Below are positions 1-6,662 of a stretch of DNA of 17,609 bases, piece after piece. Location of the stretch: positions 1 to 17,609 of the forward strand of contig JBDTLT010000104.1 in the NCBI GenBank assembly GCA_039934635.1. Direction: 5' to 3'. The stretch is from DATLFA01 sp039934635 (lineage in GTDB: Bacteria > Actinomycetota > Acidimicrobiia > Acidimicrobiales > WLNW01). Both the position numbers and the translations under genes were made by a program. The stretch's first letter is position 1, and each line of letters begins with the position of its first letter. The notes under the pieces are model-generated. The model saw only the letters and a program-made list of their open reading frames with translations. It was not told where the DNA came from and ran no database searches.

Positions 1-892
1 CGTTGCCGTTGATGTTGCAGGGGCACGAGATGATCGCGTCCTTGCTCGCCGGGCCAGCCGCCTTGATGAACCCTTGGTCCGCACTGCCGTCGCCGGACAC
101 GAACGTCGACTTCACGCCGCCGTCACGGAGCTGCTTGACCAGCTTGCCGGCCTCGTTGTAGTAGCCGCCGTAGAACACCACATCCGGTGCCGCCGTCTTG
201 ACCTTGGTGACCGCCGCCGAATAATCGCTCGCTTTGGGGTCGATCGAATCGCTGCCCGGGTTGAGCCCCGAAAGCGTCTTGCGCACCTGGTCGGCAAGAC
301 CCTTGCCGTACTCGCTCTGGTCGTCGATGACGAACACGGTCTTCGCCTTCAGGGTGTCCTTGATGTAGTTCGCCACATCGGGACCTTGCTTCGCGTCGGT
401 GGCGAGCATGCGGTGGAAGATCTTCCAGCCGTTCTTCGACAGATCAGGGTTGGTCGCCGAAGGAGTGATGATCGGCAGAACCGCTTGATCGAACTTGGGA
501 TCTACTGCCTTCGATTCACCCGAGAAAGCGGGGCCGATGATGCCGAGGATCGTCTTGTCGGCGATGGCCTGGTCGGCGAGTGCGGGTGCCTTTTGCGGAT
601 CGCCCTGGGAGTCGTAGTCCTTGAGCGTGACCTTGCAATCGGGGTTGTCCTTGTTCCACAACTCGACGGCAAGCTCCGCACCGCGCTTGATGTTGATGCC
701 CAAGTTCGCCGCGTCGCCCGTGAGCGGACCGAAGTAGCCGAGAGCCGGCGCGGTCGCGCACTTGACTCCCTTGCCGGGTGTCGCACCACCAGTGTCGCCG
801 CTGGACCCGCCGTCGTCGCCACAGGCCGCCGCCAGAAGCCCGATCGCAACCAAGACAACAAGTGTTCGCCCAATGTGAATTCGTCCGCGCAT
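1..892 (-). CDS. ABC transporter substrate-binding lipoprotein, branched-chain amino acid (LivK) type, partial
   Basis: The frame is open from an ATG at 892 to the left edge, giving 297 residues without a stop, so the C-terminus is missing. A short Arg/His-containing start, a hydrophobic core and a relaxed lipobox (LLAAAC, Cys24) indicate a lipid-anchored extracytoplasmic protein, followed by a Gly/Asp/Ser-rich linker. The mature part has the type-1 periplasmic-binding fold pattern: GPLTGDAANLG near the start, then LADQAIADKTILGIIGPAFSG, then PIITPSATNPDL, then VFVIDDQSEYGKGLADQV. Such proteins capture a small ligand outside the cell for an ABC importer, in LivK relatives branched-chain amino acids, but ligand identity cannot be read here. 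A strong Shine-Dalgarno (GGAGGG, 8 nt before ATG) supports the start. An inverted repeat lies about 29 bp upstream. Permease and ATPase genes, if linked, would be outside the window. Confidence 0.9.
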   Translation of the reverse strand, partial: MRGRIHIGRTLVVLVAIGLLAAACGDDGGSSGDTGGATPGKGVKCATAPALGYFGPLTGDAANLGINIKRGAELAVELWNKDNPDCKVTLKDYDSQGDPQKAPALADQAIADKTILGIIGPAFSGESKAVDPKFDQAVLPIITPSATNPDLSKNGWKIFHRMLATDAKQGPDVANYIKDTLKAKTVFVIDDQSEYGKGLADQVRKTLSGLNPGSDSIDPKASDYSAAVTKVKTAAPDVVFYGGYYNEAGKLVKQLRDGGVKSTFVSGDGSADQGFIKAAGPASKDAIISCPCNINGN

Positions 893-920
893 GCAGTAAA
901 CCCTCCAGGTTTTCGGTCAT

Positions 921-932
921 TACCGACCGGTA
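921..932. promoter_or_regulatory. Candidate operator (inverted repeat) upstream of the LivK-type gene
   Basis: The sequence TACCG-AC-CGGTA is a 5+2+5 inverted repeat between the LivK-type start codon (892) and the next gene. A second overlapping hairpin, TCGGT-catt-ACCGA, lies at 913-926. The run TTACCGACCGGT resembles half of the longer palindromes bound by some TetR-family regulators of lipid metabolism in actinobacteria. That comparison is from memory and uncertain. A weak -35-like TTGTGC sits at 951-956 on the minus strand, which would place the repeat over or just after the -10. No regulator gene is present in the window. Confidence 0.3.
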
Positions 933-1040
933 TCTTTTGCGAAAGAATAGGCACAACGACCCATGGATCGTCGAAACCGATGGGCAGTCACGCTTCTCGA
1001 TAGCGAAGTCAGCGGTACGCGCGTTCGATGATTGCGGTCG

Positions 1041-1283
1041 TCAGAGCCGACGCCGCTGGTGGTTACGGCCGTCCTCGTCGCGCTGCGCGTCGAGGATCAA
1101 CCACCACGACGCCAGGCCGTGGGTGCAGTGCGCGAGGGGCGCGACCAGGCAATGGTCCGGACAGCGACACACGCCATCGGCCACCCATTCGGCCAACTCG
1201 TCCTCGTCGGGCGGCGCCCAGCCACTGTTGTGCTCGAACCACTCGTGGGCGTTTCGGATCGCTTGGTCGGGCGTGAGCTCCAC
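1041..1283 (-). CDS. Small Cys/His-containing protein of unknown function
   Basis: This 80-residue protein starts at GTG 1283 and lies 33 bp after the stop of the crotonase gene in the same frame. I do not recognise the family. It begins with an acidic/aromatic helical segment (TPDQAIRNAHEWFEHNSGW). It then has a Cys/His cluster with Cys39, Cys41, His44, Cys45, His52, Cys53 and His55, which could bind a metal ion, and ends in a basic tail. Composition and the metal-ligand-like spacing look like a real protein rather than a GC-rich shadow. No ATG, GTG or TTG lies between the upstream stop and 1283, and no convincing Shine-Dalgarno is seen, so translation may be coupled to the gene before it. 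It could be an accessory of the crotonase operon. Confidence 0.6.
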   Translation of the reverse strand: MELTPDQAIRNAHEWFEHNSGWAPPDEDELAEWVADGVCRCPDHCLVAPLAHCTHGLASWWLILDAQRDEDGRNHQRRRL

Positions 1284-1316
1284 TACTTCAGCGTGCCACG
1301 GTTGCGGCGCGATCGA

Positions 1317-2096
1317 TCAACGGGTGCGCGACTCGATGCGTTGCTGGCGCAGCTCGTTCGCGCGAGCCGGTACACCGGTGCCGCACACGTTGACGAGTGC
1401 GGGGGCGTTTTGCAGCGCTTGGTGGATGCTCATGTACTGAGCAGTCCAGATGGCCTTGACGGTGCTCTCGATGGCTTGTGAATCGGGCGCAGCCGCGATC
1501 ACTTCGGCCGACCATCGCGCCGCTTCCATCAACTTGTCGGGGGTGGTCACCTCCTGTACGAGACCGATCTCGTACGCACGCTTGGCACTCATGCGCTCGA
1601 AGCGGCCCAACAACGAGAGCCGCATGATCTCGCCGATCGGCATGCGCTGCAGCATCAACATCGGCTCGTAGACACAGGGCATGCCGTGCGTGACGTGCGG
1701 GTCGAAGAAGGTGGCCGTCTCGGACGCAATGATGAACTCGACTTCGCCGAGGATGTAGAACGCGCCGCCGAGCGCCATGCCGTTGACCGCGGCGATCACG
1801 GGTTTCCAGTAATCGTTCGTCTTGGGACCGATGCGCATCATCGGGTCGTCGAGCATCAGCTTGGACGTGGGTTGAGGATGCGAGAACGTGAGGTCGATGC
1901 CGGCCGAGAACGCCTTTTCCCCCGCACCGGTGATGATGACGCAGCGCACGTCGTCGTTGAAGCGCAACGACTTCCAGACGTGTTGCACTTCGTCGATCAG
2001 GGTCGGGCTGAACGAGTTGTGCTTGTCGGGACGGTTCAAGGTGATGGTCGCGATGCCGTCGCCCTCTTCGTAGATCAAGCTCTCGTAGTCGGCCAC
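1317..2096 (-). CDS. Enoyl-CoA hydratase/isomerase (crotonase) family protein
   Basis: This 259-residue protein has usual crotonase length and starts at GTG 2096 with GGGG 7 nt upstream. Family signatures are in order: IATITLNRPDKHNSFS (residues 15-30), the first oxyanion-hole segment KAFSAGIDL (61-69) and the second NGMALGGAF (105-113). By alignment from memory to rat mitochondrial enoyl-CoA hydratase, the catalytic Glu144 position is Tyr114 and the Glu164 position is His134. Simple hydration of a trans-2-enoyl-CoA is therefore unlikely. The fold should still bind an acyl-CoA thioester and stabilise an enolate, so an isomerase, decarboxylase, hydrolase-like or binding role is possible. It is cytoplasmic. 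It lies 44 bp downstream of the SnoaL-like gene on the same strand and probably shares its transcript, although a hairpin lies between them. Confidence 0.93.
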   Translation of the reverse strand: MADYESLIYEEGDGIATITLNRPDKHNSFSPTLIDEVQHVWKSLRFNDDVRCVIITGAGEKAFSAGIDLTFSHPQPTSKLMLDDPMMRIGPKTNDYWKPVIAAVNGMALGGAFYILGEVEFIIASETATFFDPHVTHGMPCVYEPMLMLQRMPIGEIMRLSLLGRFERMSAKRAYEIGLVQEVTTPDKLMEAARWSAEVIAAAPDSQAIESTVKAIWTAQYMSIHQALQNAPALVNVCGTGVPARANELRQQRIESRTR

Positions 2097-2119
2097 TGCG
2101 AACCCCGTTTCGTGTATGT

Positions 2120-2136
2120 GCTGCGTCGAACGCAGC
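2120..2136. terminator. Perfect 7-bp hairpin between SnoaL-like and crotonase genes
   Basis: GCTGCGT-CGA-ACGCAGC forms a perfect 7-bp stem with a 3-nt loop in the 44-bp gap between two minus-strand genes. No T-run follows on either strand, so it is not a canonical intrinsic terminator. It may attenuate read-through from the SnoaL-like gene, protect an mRNA end, or be incidental. Confidence 0.3.
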
Positions 2137-2140
2137 GAGG

Positions 2141-2677
2141 CTACTCGGCCGCGCGCTGCCGGAACTGACGGCCGTACTCGACCGGATCCATGGTCATGTG
2201 TCGCGACCGATCGCCGGTCAGGTCAGCGAAGATCTTGCGGGCGACGATCTGCCATTGGCCGCCGACGCACTCGAAGCGGTCGACATAGTGACCGCTCGCG
2301 ACGACCTGCAGCCCGAACCCGACGCCGCCGACGTGATCGAGATGGGCGGGCACCGCCTGGGTCACGAAGTAGTACGACCGCACGTCGGCGTGACCCGCAT
2401 CGACATCGATTGCGTAGATCGAGTTGGTGGTGTGGTACTGGGTGCGAGCGCCGCCCTCTTCGTAGACATGACACATCGCCCGGAACCCTTCGGCGATCTC
2501 GGCCGCACCCTGCTGCACACCATGGCCGGAGGGCGCGTCGGGATAGTCGGTGTCGAACGACGAGCGGGCGAACAGCGCCGCCATCCCTTCGAAGTCGCCG
2601 GCGTCGCGACGCTCCGCGATCGTGAAGAGGATGTGGTCGATGGCCAAACGCGCTCGATCCTCCGCCTCGTTGGTCAC
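2141..2677 (-). CDS. SnoaL-like / NTF2-superfamily protein
   Basis: This 178-residue protein has an N-terminal helix (EDRARLAIDHILFTIAERRD), then DFEGMAALFA and a terminal strand pair with GHYVDRFECVGGQWQIVARK. That is the SnoaL-like (NTF2 cone-fold) pattern: a helix, an acidic turn, then a curved sheet ending in a strand with Trp-x-Ile. Members include ring-hydroxylating dioxygenase small subunits, polyketide cyclases and steroid isomerases, as well as many small-ligand-binding proteins, so the reaction cannot be assigned. The start is GTG at 2677, supported by GGGGGAG 8 nt upstream. An ATG at 2683-2685 is out of frame and stops after three codons. It heads a minus-strand run with the crotonase and the small Cys/His protein, diverging from the second crotonase operon. 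Confidence 0.88.
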   Translation of the reverse strand: MTNEAEDRARLAIDHILFTIAERRDAGDFEGMAALFARSSFDTDYPDAPSGHGVQQGAAEIAEGFRAMCHVYEEGGARTQYHTTNSIYAIDVDAGHADVRSYYFVTQAVPAHLDHVGGVGFGLQVVASGHYVDRFECVGGQWQIVARKIFADLTGDRSRHMTMDPVEYGRQFRQRAAE

Positions 2678-2708
2678 GCCGGCATCTCCCCCACTCGACC
2701 GCCTCCGC

Positions 2709-2714
2709 TACCGT
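2709..2714 (+). promoter_or_regulatory. Candidate -10 element (TACCGT) for the second crotonase operon
   Basis: TACCGT followed by GGG fits the loose actinobacterial TANNNT -10 pattern. The same 9-mer TACCGTGGG recurs at 8796-8804 before another gene. No good -35 is seen. Transcription from here would give a leader of about 80 nt containing the hairpin at 2742-2766. Confidence 0.25.
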
Positions 2715-2741
2715 GGGCCCGTTGGCACTCGCCAAGCTTGC

Positions 2742-2766
2742 GCCCGGGAGTAACAGCTCCTCGGGC
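2742..2766 (+). promoter_or_regulatory. GC-rich leader hairpin upstream of the second crotonase
   Basis: GCCCGGGAG (2742-2750) pairs with CTCC-T-CGGGC (2757-2766), giving 9 base pairs with one bulged T and the 6-nt loop TAACAG. It ends 34 bp before ATG 2801 and leaves the Shine-Dalgarno (CGGGGA) outside the stem. It could be a 5'-UTR stabiliser or attenuator, or a binding site in DNA. Confidence 0.3.
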
Positions 2767-2800
2767 CTCGGTCCGACCCTACTGCCGAAACGGGGACGCA

Positions 2801-3622
2801 ATGTCGGAGATGGAGTTCATCCTGTACGAGGTCGTCGATCGCGTGAGCGTCATCACGCTGAACCGACCCGACCGACGCAACGCGCAAAACCCACAACTGC
2901 TGCGCGAACTCGACCAGGCGTGGGACATGGCCGCCGCCGACAAAGACGTGCGGGTCATCGTGATCAAAGCCAACGGTCCCCATTTCTCTGCCGGGCACGA
3001 CATCTCCGCGTCGCGCGACCGTGCGATCGTGAGTGAGATCGACATCGCCAACGAAGGTCTCGCGGCGCTCTACAACTGGGAGCGCAAGCACTACCTCGGC
3101 TTCTCCCGCAAGTGGCGCGACATTCCCAAGCCGTCGATCGCGGCGGTGCAGGGTGCGTGCATCGCCGGCGGGCTCATGTTGTGCTGGCCTTGCGATCTCA
3201 TCATCGCCGCCGACAACGCCCGGTTTTCCGACCCGGTGGTGCGCATGGGTATCGGTGGCGTCGAATACCACGGCCACGTGTGGGAGTTCGGCGCCCGCAA
3301 GGCCAAAGAGATGCTTTTCATGGCGTCGGTCATCGATGCCGAAGAAGCGCATCAACTGGGCATGGTCAACCGGGTGGTGCCGGTCGACGAGCTCGAGAGC
3401 CAGACGATGGAAATGGCCCATCAGATCGCGCAGATGCACCCCTTCGCATTGGCAATGGCCAAGCGTGCGGTCAACCAGACACTCGACATCATGGGGCAGT
3501 ACGTGGCGCAGCAGTCGGTCTTCGACATGCACTCGCTGGCGCACGGCAACGCACTCTCGCTGACCGGCTATCCGGTCATGGCCAACCTCGACGAGATGAA
3601 GACAGCACAAAAGGACAAGTGA
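2801..3622 (+). CDS. Enoyl-CoA hydratase/isomerase (crotonase) family protein
   Basis: This 273-residue protein starts at ATG 2801 with CGGGGA a few nt upstream. The frame stays open far upstream, but that part is antisense to the SnoaL-like gene. Crotonase landmarks are SVITLNRPDRRNAQNP (residues 16-31), the oxyanion-hole segment HFSAGHDIS (61-69) and QGACIAGGLML (117-127). The positions of the two catalytic glutamates of rat enoyl-CoA hydratase appear to be Met126 and Val146. Like the other crotonase here it is therefore probably not a simple hydratase, although the CoA-binding fold and oxyanion hole look intact. The C-terminal part (MHPFALAMAKRAVNQ onwards) is the usual helical trimerisation region. 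The zinc alcohol dehydrogenase follows after 9 bp, so the two are almost surely co-transcribed. It is likely part of a catabolic acyl-CoA route. Confidence 0.94.
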   Translation: MSEMEFILYEVVDRVSVITLNRPDRRNAQNPQLLRELDQAWDMAAADKDVRVIVIKANGPHFSAGHDISASRDRAIVSEIDIANEGLAALYNWERKHYLGFSRKWRDIPKPSIAAVQGACIAGGLMLCWPCDLIIAADNARFSDPVVRMGIGGVEYHGHVWEFGARKAKEMLFMASVIDAEEAHQLGMVNRVVPVDELESQTMEMAHQIAQMHPFALAMAKRAVNQTLDIMGQYVAQQSVFDMHSLAHGNALSLTGYPVMANLDEMKTAQKDK

Positions 3623-3631
3623 CGATCATTC

Positions 3632-4720
3632 ATGCGTGCAGCAATTTGTAGAGGCATAGGCGACATCGCGGTCGAAGACATCGATGAGCCCACTCCCCTG
3701 GCCGGCGAGATCAAGATCAAGATCGCGGCCGTCGGCGTCTGCCATACCGACCTGTCGATTTTGACCGGTCATCTCCCCTCGCCTCGCCCTATCGTTCTCG
3801 GCCACGAAGGCGCGGGTGTCGTCGTCGAAGTCGGCCCCGGCGTGCGCGAGTTCGCGGTCGGCGACCACGTGGTCTGCTCGATCATCGGGGGCTGCGGACG
3901 ATGCCGCTACTGCCTCACCGGCGACCAACCGTTGTGCGAGGAGACGTTGTTCTTCACGGGCAAGATGCTCGACGGCACCACCCGCCTGTCGCAGGGCGGC
4001 GCGCCGATCCATTCGTTGCACTACCAGGCATCGTTCGCCGAGTACGCCGTCGTGCCCGAACGCTTCGCGACGAAGGTCCGCGACGACGCGCCGCTCGACA
4101 AGGTGTGCGGGTTCGCGTGTGGCGTCAGCACGGGTATGGGCGCAGCGATGGTGCGGGCCAACGTCTCTCCCGGCTCATCGGTGTTGGTCGTCGGCGCCGG
4201 AGGTGTCGGCTGCTCGGCCATGCTCGGCGCGCGCGTCAAGGGCGCGACGCAGATCATCGCCGTCGATATCGCCGCCAGCAAGATCGCCCGCGCGAAAGAA
4301 CGGGGCTGGGCCACCGATGTCATCGACGCGACCGGCAACGACGTGGTGTCGGCCGTACGCGATCTCACCGGCGGCCGGGGCGTCGATTACGCATTCGACG
4401 CGGTCGGCACGAGTGTCACCGCCGAGGTCGCCATTGCGGCAACCCGCCAGGGCGGTACGTGTGTGATCATCGGGCGCGCCGACGCCACGGTCCTCGCGTC
4501 GATCGACACTTCACAGTTCCTACGGCACAAGTGGGTCACCGGCACGTTCGGTGGTTCCATCATCCCCAAGGTGCACATCCCACAGTTCGTCGATCTCTAC
4601 CAGCAAGGCCGGCTCGATCTCGATGGCCTCCTCGACGCGCGCTACACGTTCGATCAGATCGGCACCGCGCTCGACGACCTTCACCACGGACGGATGACCC
4701 GCGGCGTCGTCGTGATGTAA
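3632..4720 (+). CDS. Zinc-dependent medium-chain alcohol dehydrogenase
   Basis: This 362-residue MDR protein is close to the family's usual length. Catalytic zinc ligands are Cys37 (in GVCHTDL), His58 with Glu59 (LGHEGAG), and Cys163 (FACGVSTGMG). The structural zinc lobe has Cys88, Cys91, Cys94 and Cys102. The Rossmann motif VVGAGGVG occupies 186-193, and Asp212 at the end of the second strand favours NAD over NADP. The pattern is that of the class III / NDMA-dependent alcohol dehydrogenase branch, which oxidises primary alcohols or adducts to aldehydes. The substrate is unknown. It lies 9 bp after the crotonase stop, indicating one operon. It converges on the SDR gene. Confidence 0.93.
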   Translation: MRAAICRGIGDIAVEDIDEPTPLAGEIKIKIAAVGVCHTDLSILTGHLPSPRPIVLGHEGAGVVVEVGPGVREFAVGDHVVCSIIGGCGRCRYCLTGDQPLCEETLFFTGKMLDGTTRLSQGGAPIHSLHYQASFAEYAVVPERFATKVRDDAPLDKVCGFACGVSTGMGAAMVRANVSPGSSVLVVGAGGVGCSAMLGARVKGATQIIAVDIAASKIARAKERGWATDVIDATGNDVVSAVRDLTGGRGVDYAFDAVGTSVTAEVAIAATRQGGTCVIIGRADATVLASIDTSQFLRHKWVTGTFGGSIIPKVHIPQFVDLYQQGRLDLDGLLDARYTFDQIGTALDDLHHGRMTRGVVVM

Positions 4721-4747
4721 AGGTTCCATCGGCGCGGCGAAGCCGTC

Positions 4748-4765
4748 GTTCCGTTGCGGCGGAAC
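4748..4765. terminator. Hairpin between convergent genes
   Basis: GTTCCG-TTGCGG-CGGAAC forms a 6-bp stem in the 52-bp gap between the convergent alcohol dehydrogenase and SDR genes. A further GGTTCC copy at 4722-4727 could pair with GGAACC at 4761-4766 as an alternative. No T-run is present, so a bidirectional terminator role is only suggested by position. Confidence 0.35.
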
Positions 4766-4772
4766 CGCACAG

Positions 4773-5627
4773 CTAACCGTCGACGACGCCGGGGAGATGC
4801 GTCTCGGTGTAGAGGCCGTTGACGAGCTCGGTGACACGGATCGGGCGATCGACGGGCCGCGTGGACCGGCTCTGCATGATGCCTTCGCGCGGGCCGAGTT
4901 GGAGCATCGACTCGCGCCAACCCGTATAGGGCATTGGCTGGCGCAGCATCCACACGATGCCCTCGGCGGCCACTTCGGCCGGCTCCCACGAGTCGTGGTC
5001 GCCATCGGGAACGTTGGCCATGAACCCCTCGGTCGCCACCGGGATATCGATGCGGAAGCAATTGACCGCGATGTTGTCGGGATAGAGCTCACGGGCCGCG
5101 TCGAGCGTCACGTGTTCGAGCGCCAACTTGGATACGCCGTACACCGACATGTGCGGCACCGGCATCAACGCCGCGGCCGACGACACGTTGACGATCGAAC
5201 CGCCGCCCACGCCGCGCATATGCGGCACCGCTTCACGGATGGCGATGAACGGCGCACGGCAGTTGACGTCCATGATGAGGTCGTAGCGCTTGGTGGCCAT
5301 CTGGAGGTCGCCGACGAACGTGATCGCCGCGTTGTTGACCAGTATGTCGAGGCGACCGAAGTGCTCGACCGTGCGCGCGACCATCGCCACGACGTCGTCT
5401 TCGTTCGCAAGGTTGGTCGGTATGGCCAGCCCGTCGCCGCCGCTCGCGCGAATCTGCTCGACCACCGCGTCGATGGTGCCCGGCAAACGTTTGGGCGCGG
5501 CATCGGTTGATCGGGCGGCGCACACCACCGCGCATCCCTTTTCGGCCAACGCGATCGCCGCGGCCGCGCCGACGCCCCGGCTGGCGCCGGTGACGATGGC
5601 GACCTTGCCGGCGAGCGCAACACTCAT
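4773..5627 (-). CDS. SDR-family NAD(P)-dependent oxidoreductase
   Basis: This 284-residue classical short-chain dehydrogenase has the cofactor motif TGASRGVG (13-20), NNAA (98-101), Asn122, Ser150 and the YxxxK pair Tyr163/Lys167. All tetrad members are present. Arg39 after the second strand hints at NADP(H). The C-terminal substrate region is longer than in minimal SDRs and carries DIPVATEGFMANV in place of the usual PG..T motif. Its ATG overlaps the stop of the upstream acuI-like gene in an ATGA (5624-5627), so translation is probably coupled and the two enzymes likely act in one route. The substrate could be a hydroxyacyl-CoA or another secondary alcohol/ketone, which the sequence does not decide. 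Confidence 0.94.
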   Translation of the reverse strand: MSVALAGKVAIVTGASRGVGAAAAIALAEKGCAVVCAARSTDAAPKRLPGTIDAVVEQIRASGGDGLAIPTNLANEDDVVAMVARTVEHFGRLDILVNNAAITFVGDLQMATKRYDLIMDVNCRAPFIAIREAVPHMRGVGGGSIVNVSSAAALMPVPHMSVYGVSKLALEHVTLDAARELYPDNIAVNCFRIDIPVATEGFMANVPDGDHDSWEPAEVAAEGIVWMLRQPMPYTGWRESMLQLGPREGIMQSRSTRPVDRPIRVTELVNGLYTETHLPGVVDG

Positions 5628-6610
5628 GCGTTCACGTCGACCACGACCCGGCCGCGAATCGTGCCGTCGAGGATCTCGTGGGCAACGCGGACGACGTCGC
5701 CCATCGGCACCACGGTGGTCATCGAATCGAGCTTTGCCGCGTCGAGGTCAGAGGCCAGTCGTTGCCACGCGATGACGCGTCGCTCGTAGGGCACCATCAC
5801 CGAATTGACCCCGGCGAGGGTGACACCGCGCAGGATGAACGGCGCGACCGACGCCGGCAGATCCATGCCTTGCGCGAGACCACACGCCGCGATGCAGCCG
5901 TTGTCCTTGGTCATCGACAAGATGTTGGCCAGGATGCGACTGCCGACCGCGTCGACGCCACCGGCCCATCGCGTCTTGGCGAGTGGGCGGGGATCACCAT
6001 TGAGTTCTTCGCGCGGGATGATCTCGGCCGCGCCCAGTGCGCGCAGATAGTCGGACTCGTTGGGCCGCCCCGTGACCGCGTGTACCTCGTAGCCGAGCTT
6101 GGCCAAGATGGCGACCGCCACGCTGCCGACACCGCCCGCGGCACCGGTGACCACGACCGGGCCGGAGGCCGGCACGATGCCGTGCGCCTCGAGCGCGAGC
6201 ACACACAGCATCGACGTGTAACCGGCGGTGCCGATGGCGGCGGCCTGCAACGTGGAGATCGAATCGGGCAGCGGGACGAGCCACTGCGAGGTCATGCGCG
6301 CCCGCTGGGCCAACCCACCCCAATGCTGCTCACCGACGCCCCAGCCGTTGACCGTGACGCGGGCACCCACACCACAATCGCCGGCGCCACCGGCCGCAAC
6401 CGTGCCGGCGAGATCGATGCCGGGCACCATGGGAAAGTTGCGAATGACCGGGGAACGGTTGGCGATCGCCAAGCCGTCCTTGTAGTTGATCGTCGAGTAC
6501 TCCACCGCGATGGTGGTATCGCCGTCGGGTAGCTGCGAGTCGTCGACCTCGCGGAGTTGCGCCGAGACCGTACCGTCAGTGTCTTTGTCGACAACGAGTG
6601 CGTTGAACAT
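5624..6610 (-). CDS. acuI: AcuI/YhdH-type zinc-less MDR reductase (acrylyl-CoA reductase-like)
   Basis: This 328-residue protein starts at ATG 6610, with GAGG 8 nt upstream. The longer frame to 6775 would run through the divergent menC-like gene and is not used. It lacks the structural zinc cysteines and has quinone-oxidoreductase-like features: YKDGLAIANRSP (43-54), PGIDLAGTV (63-71), VNGWGVGE (87-94), the NADPH motif TGAAGGVGS (155-163), ACGLAQG (242-248) and PFILRGVTLAGVNSV (257-271). These match the YhdH/AcuI family, which reduces acryloyl-CoA to propanoyl-CoA with NADPH. Relatives act on other enoyl groups, so the exact substrate is inferred. It is the first gene of a two-gene unit with the SDR. 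Confidence 0.9.
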   Translation of the reverse strand: MFNALVVDKDTDGTVSAQLREVDDSQLPDGDTTIAVEYSTINYKDGLAIANRSPVIRNFPMVPGIDLAGTVAAGGAGDCGVGARVTVNGWGVGEQHWGGLAQRARMTSQWLVPLPDSISTLQAAAIGTAGYTSMLCVLALEAHGIVPASGPVVVTGAAGGVGSVAVAILAKLGYEVHAVTGRPNESDYLRALGAAEIIPREELNGDPRPLAKTRWAGGVDAVGSRILANILSMTKDNGCIAACGLAQGMDLPASVAPFILRGVTLAGVNSVMVPYERRVIAWQRLASDLDAAKLDSMTTVVPMGDVVRVAHEILDGTIRGRVVVDVNA

Positions 6611-6662
6611 GCGGGGAGCCTCGCACACCGCTCGGCGATCCGCCATGTGCCACAGTGGGCCG

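Noticed and set aside
893..1040. Search for a small RNA or tRNA in the 148-bp gap
   Set aside because: Only short inverted repeats were found; no cloverleaf or T-run terminator.
2198..2800. Long in-frame extension upstream of the second crotonase (plus strand)
   Set aside because: It is antisense to the SnoaL-like gene, has no crotonase homology and a proper ATG with ribosome site exists at 2801.
2708..3610. 300-codon minus-strand frame opposite the second crotonase
   Set aside because: Typical high-GC antisense shadow rich in His, Arg and Asp; the plus strand codes a clear crotonase.
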